Below, piece by piece: positions 60,821 through 64,000 of a DNA stretch of 64,000 nt. How positions within the stretch are numbered: position 1 is the stretch's first letter; every line of letters begins with the position of its first letter. This DNA is from Callipepla californica brunnescens. Lineage: Eukaryota > Chordata > Aves > Galliformes > Odontophoridae. The stretch covers positions 4,960,001 through 5,024,000 of the forward strand of contig JALIRH010000013.1 of the NCBI GenBank assembly GCA_023055505.1. Direction: 5' to 3'. The notes under the pieces are model-generated. The model made no database searches. It saw only the letters and a program-made list of their open reading frames with translations, and was not told the origin of the DNA. The translations under genes were made by a program, and so were the position numbers.

Positions 60821-63676
60821 CTGAAAAGAAGTGTTTCCAAAGCACCTTTGGTGGAGCATAGGAAACAGGCAAAGCCTCGAAGTTGTTACCATGCCTGCAG
60901 ACCAACATCAATCCTCTCTCTCCTCCAGCAAAGGCATGAGGAATCTGGCACACTTAACGGAGTGCTTCAAACTAAAAGACAGGCATTAAATATGGGAAAT
61001 AGCACATGTGAAGGGTGTACAGTGGGGGGCGGGGTGATGGTCTCCTACTTCTACAGGGGAGCCAGGGGAAAGAAATCTAGTCTAACTTCTTTGCTCCCTG
61101 AGAAAATGTTTTCTCCTGGTTCCCCTCCTTCACACTAAGCCCTTCCTGGTAGTTCAGAATTATGGTCAACTTCCCGTTGCCATATCCCAAAGGTGCAGGC
61201 AACAAAACAATCAGGCCATATAGGGAAGGAGGACCCAAAGAACCTGAACTGAGAACTCGCAGCATCAGGGCCAGTTGTGGCACTTTTCACCCTGTTTTTT
61301 CCAAAATCCTCAGGTGTTATTAACAAAGAAACCAACTCAATACCCTGGTTTGCCTCTGTACCACGTGAAGCGACAAGCAAATAAGGCAAAAATAACAACA
61401 TCCTCCCAAAGTGGACACTCTTCGAGAGGGTTCTCCTCATCCAGCCTAGGCTGGAGACAAGAGCATGTTGGAGAAATAAAGTGCTCTGGCCTCTGCTAGA
61501 CCTGAGGAGTGACAAAACGCTTCCACCACCTCTCACCAAACAGCAGCAGAACAGCAGAAGCTGTCAGGGAGGTTTGCTGCAGGCAGGCACTCGTCTGGCC
61601 TGTTTTATGGCGCTCACCATTTTCTGTAGAAAATACTCCTCGTCTCTATAAATCTTTCCAAGATAGTTCAATAAACAATGTCAGGAGTTGCAGGAGCTCC
61701 CAGACAACTTGCTAGCGAGAGATGAGCGATCATAAACTTTAAAACTGAGGAAAAAGCATTTCTTAAACCGAAGTGATGCAAAAACGCAAAACAATAAAAT
61801 CTGATATGAAGAGAAGAATGAAAAGCTTAAGCAGCAGTTAACCCAAGTAGTCTGAGACTTGTGCAAAGCCAGTGCTTTTATTACATCCAACTTAGGCTTC
61901 TTTTCAATATATATTTTTTAATATTCACAATGCAACTGGGAGCTATGTGTCACTGTGCAAGGTACTGTACAAACAGGAGAATAAACAGCATTTGTCCCAG
62001 GGAGTTTAGCTTGTCTTTAGAGAAGACAGATGGCAAATACAGGAACAAAGGCAGCTGATGGAGCAGCTCTGAAGCTCAGAAGTCAAACCTTTTGAGTATC
62101 TGCCCAGTGACCAGTGCTTTGGGTCTCATTGCTTCATCAAGTCCTAATGCTGCTTGCAGAGTGAAATGCGAATACCTATAGGACTGCACTGGGATGTACT
62201 TTCCATAAATCTATAGAGTTTCATCCATTCTGAAAATTCATCAAATCCACCTTAATACTCCTGCTCTAAGTAAAACATGAGGATGTAGAATGAACGCATG
62301 CCTAAACTCTTTGCAACAGCTAAAAACACCAACAACCAAATTCAAGCAAAAAGACCAGAGACAACATACTCTACTTTGGAACACTTGAATTAGTCACACT
62401 CATTTAACTCTCCACGTTCCTGCTGTACAAAGCACTACTTGTGTTTATGGCTCAGACTGCAAGCTCTTCACTTTTTCAAGACACTCACAAAAGAAATCTG
62501 ATTGCATTTAATGGGGTTGTTTGCAACAGTAAGAAATCAATGGCGCTCGTGGTTCACCTTTCCCTATTCCTTTTGGTAGGGCTTTATTCTGTCATCTGTG
62601 TTTCTTTCAGTCACTAGTACAATCAAGATTTCTCATTGGAGGAGAATAGCATCCCTTCCAATGCAATAGATTCACTTCAGAAATGTGGCCTATTCAGCCC
62701 ACAGCTCCAACATAGCACTGCACATCACATCCTGCTTTTAGGGTCCCTGCTCCCTGCTTCAGGGTCCAGATTGTTTGAAGCTTGTGAAAGAGTTAAACAT
62801 CAATTTTAGAATCTGAGTGTCCTTCCCACCAGAGAATGATATTTCAGCATACCATTATGGTGAATTTTACTAATGCTTGCCTATGGGGATATCTGGGTAA
62901 TGGCACCATCTGACTCTTATCATAATTTGAATCAAACTCATATTGCTTTTGCATTTTATTTCTCTTTGCCATTCTGGCTTGTAACAAGCAACAGCAGGCT
63001 GAAATTTTACCTAAATGAGAGCATTTTTGCTCAGCAAAAGAACATTACTCTGTGCCATTTGCTTAATAGTTCACATTACTGTGTAGGGAGCGCTGCATCC
63101 TTAGGCCAAGTTCCCGGCACCCAGTTTGTTGAAAGTTTCAAGGGCAACATAACTGCAGCTTCTGTATGGCAGAACCTCCATCGTCTGGGCAAAACTATGG
63201 TTCCTCAGCTACACCAGAAATCAAGAAAAACCTCAACTGTACTTACGTATGGGCAGAGGCAGGTGAATGAAAGCTAGTCACAGTATTACCACAAAGCACT
63301 CACATTTACAAATGAAAACAACTCCTCTTAATACTCATTTCCTATCACTGGCATCACAGGAGTTTAACAGGTGGACTTTGCCAGCCTTGTGTTGATAAAG
63401 CCTTTTTCTGCAAGAAATGCCACTGATATTACTTGTCCTTAACAAACAAATAGAAAAGGTTTGCTGAACTGAAAGGAACTAGATTAACAAACCACTAACA
63501 GTACTGATCCTAAAATATACTATCACTAATTACTTATTTTTACCTAGTTCGGTTTGTTTGGTTTTTTGCAAAATGATCAGGCTCTTTCAATACTCCCAAG
63601 AAGCTGAGCAACCATTTAGGGAAAGCATAAGAAGGACAATGTGTCTTAACCATTCTGCCTCATGAGTAGATTTTCA
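60821..63676. other. Noncoding DNA, nothing recognised
   Basis: No known repeat. The 134-codon frames at 61135-61539 (minus) and 62873-63277 (plus) lack domains, and the first overlaps other frames on the opposite strand. A G-rich patch lies at 61022-61034. Confidence 0.5.
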
Positions 63677-63792
63677 TGTGTTCAAGAAGTGTACTGTGGG
63701 ACATGGTTCAGTGGGAAAATGTTGGTGGTAGATGGATGGTTCGACTGGATGATCTTGGAGGTCTTCTCCAGTCCTGGTGATTCTATGATTTT
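63677..63792 (+). mobile_element. CR1 LINE 3' end
   Basis: Sense CR1 end: 'tgtgttcaagaagtgtactg', 'catggttcagtgggaaaatg', 'ttggtggtagatggatggtt', 'cgactggatgatcttggagg', 'tcttctccagtcctggtgat', closing in 'tctatgat'. The order matches the family's noncoding 3' region and tail. About 115 bases survive; no coding sequence is left apart from the 'VFKK'-like beginning. Confidence 0.93.
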
Positions 63793-64000
63793 AGAAACAC
63801 TGATCAAAGCTGTGCACCGGAATTTTTCACTCTTTTCCACTTTTGTGAAAAAGTCACAATTTACAGCCACTGGGCCTCATTTTCTTATTATGTGCTATGA
63901 TGTTTTTTTGCCTTCCCATTGTTCACTAGTTCTCACTTGAGAAGACTGCAATTCCTACTTTAAAATGCAGGAATAAAGTGACAAGTGCGAGCATCTGCCT
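63793..64000. other. Noncoding DNA at the window end
   Basis: Nothing recognised in the last 200 bases. Confidence 0.5.

Noticed and set aside
62873..63277. 134-codon plus-strand frame
   Set aside because: No domain, no splice signals that I can defend; within the length expected by chance in 64 kb of six-frame sequence.

Overview
This window looks like ordinary nuclear DNA from a bird, either intergenic or from inside a large intron. The main evidence is about a dozen 5'-truncated CR1 LINE fragments in both orientations. Several keep the avian CR1 3' end (a 'ttggaa..gacc' block followed by ATTCTATG/ATTCTGTG-type tails), and several still show decayed coding sequence for the C-terminal part of the CR1 ORF2 protein. 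A decayed 3' end of a mariner DNA transposon of the type known from chicken (Galluhop/Mariner1_GG-like) lies near 36.1-36.5 kb. It makes a galliform plausible but does not prove it. There are no operons, ribosome-binding sites, CRISPR arrays or prokaryotic genes, and I recognise no tRNA, rRNA or snRNA genes.

Layout. 1-4.5 kb: AT-rich, unrecognised. 4.5-5.3 kb: cluster of three minus-strand CR1 fragments around an A19 tract. 5.3-12.1 kb: featureless apart from an (AAAT)n tract. 12.1-15.6 kb: one minus-strand and two plus-strand CR1 fragments, one with an internal deletion that joins a piece of the reverse transcriptase region to the 3' end. 15.8 and 21.7 kb: two diverged copies of one hairpin-forming repeat I cannot name. 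15.9-31.7 kb: AT-rich single-copy-looking DNA with several TAAT-rich stretches that could be conserved enhancers. 31.7-34.2 kb: minus-strand CR1 copies, one interrupted by a nested plus-strand CR1. 36.1-36.5 kb: mariner remnant. 36.5-56.2 kb: mostly unrecognised DNA with two short CR1 ends. 56.2-56.7 kb: CR1. 60.6-60.8 kb: a weak candidate exon on the minus strand. 63.7 kb: a last CR1 end.

No complete protein-coding gene can be supported. The open frames are short, lack recognisable domains and fit chance, except where they track CR1 or mariner. I found no convincing undescribed system. The items most worth checking are the unnamed hairpin repeat pair, the nested CR1, the internally deleted CR1, the candidate exon at 60.6-60.8 kb and the AT-rich candidate regulatory blocks.
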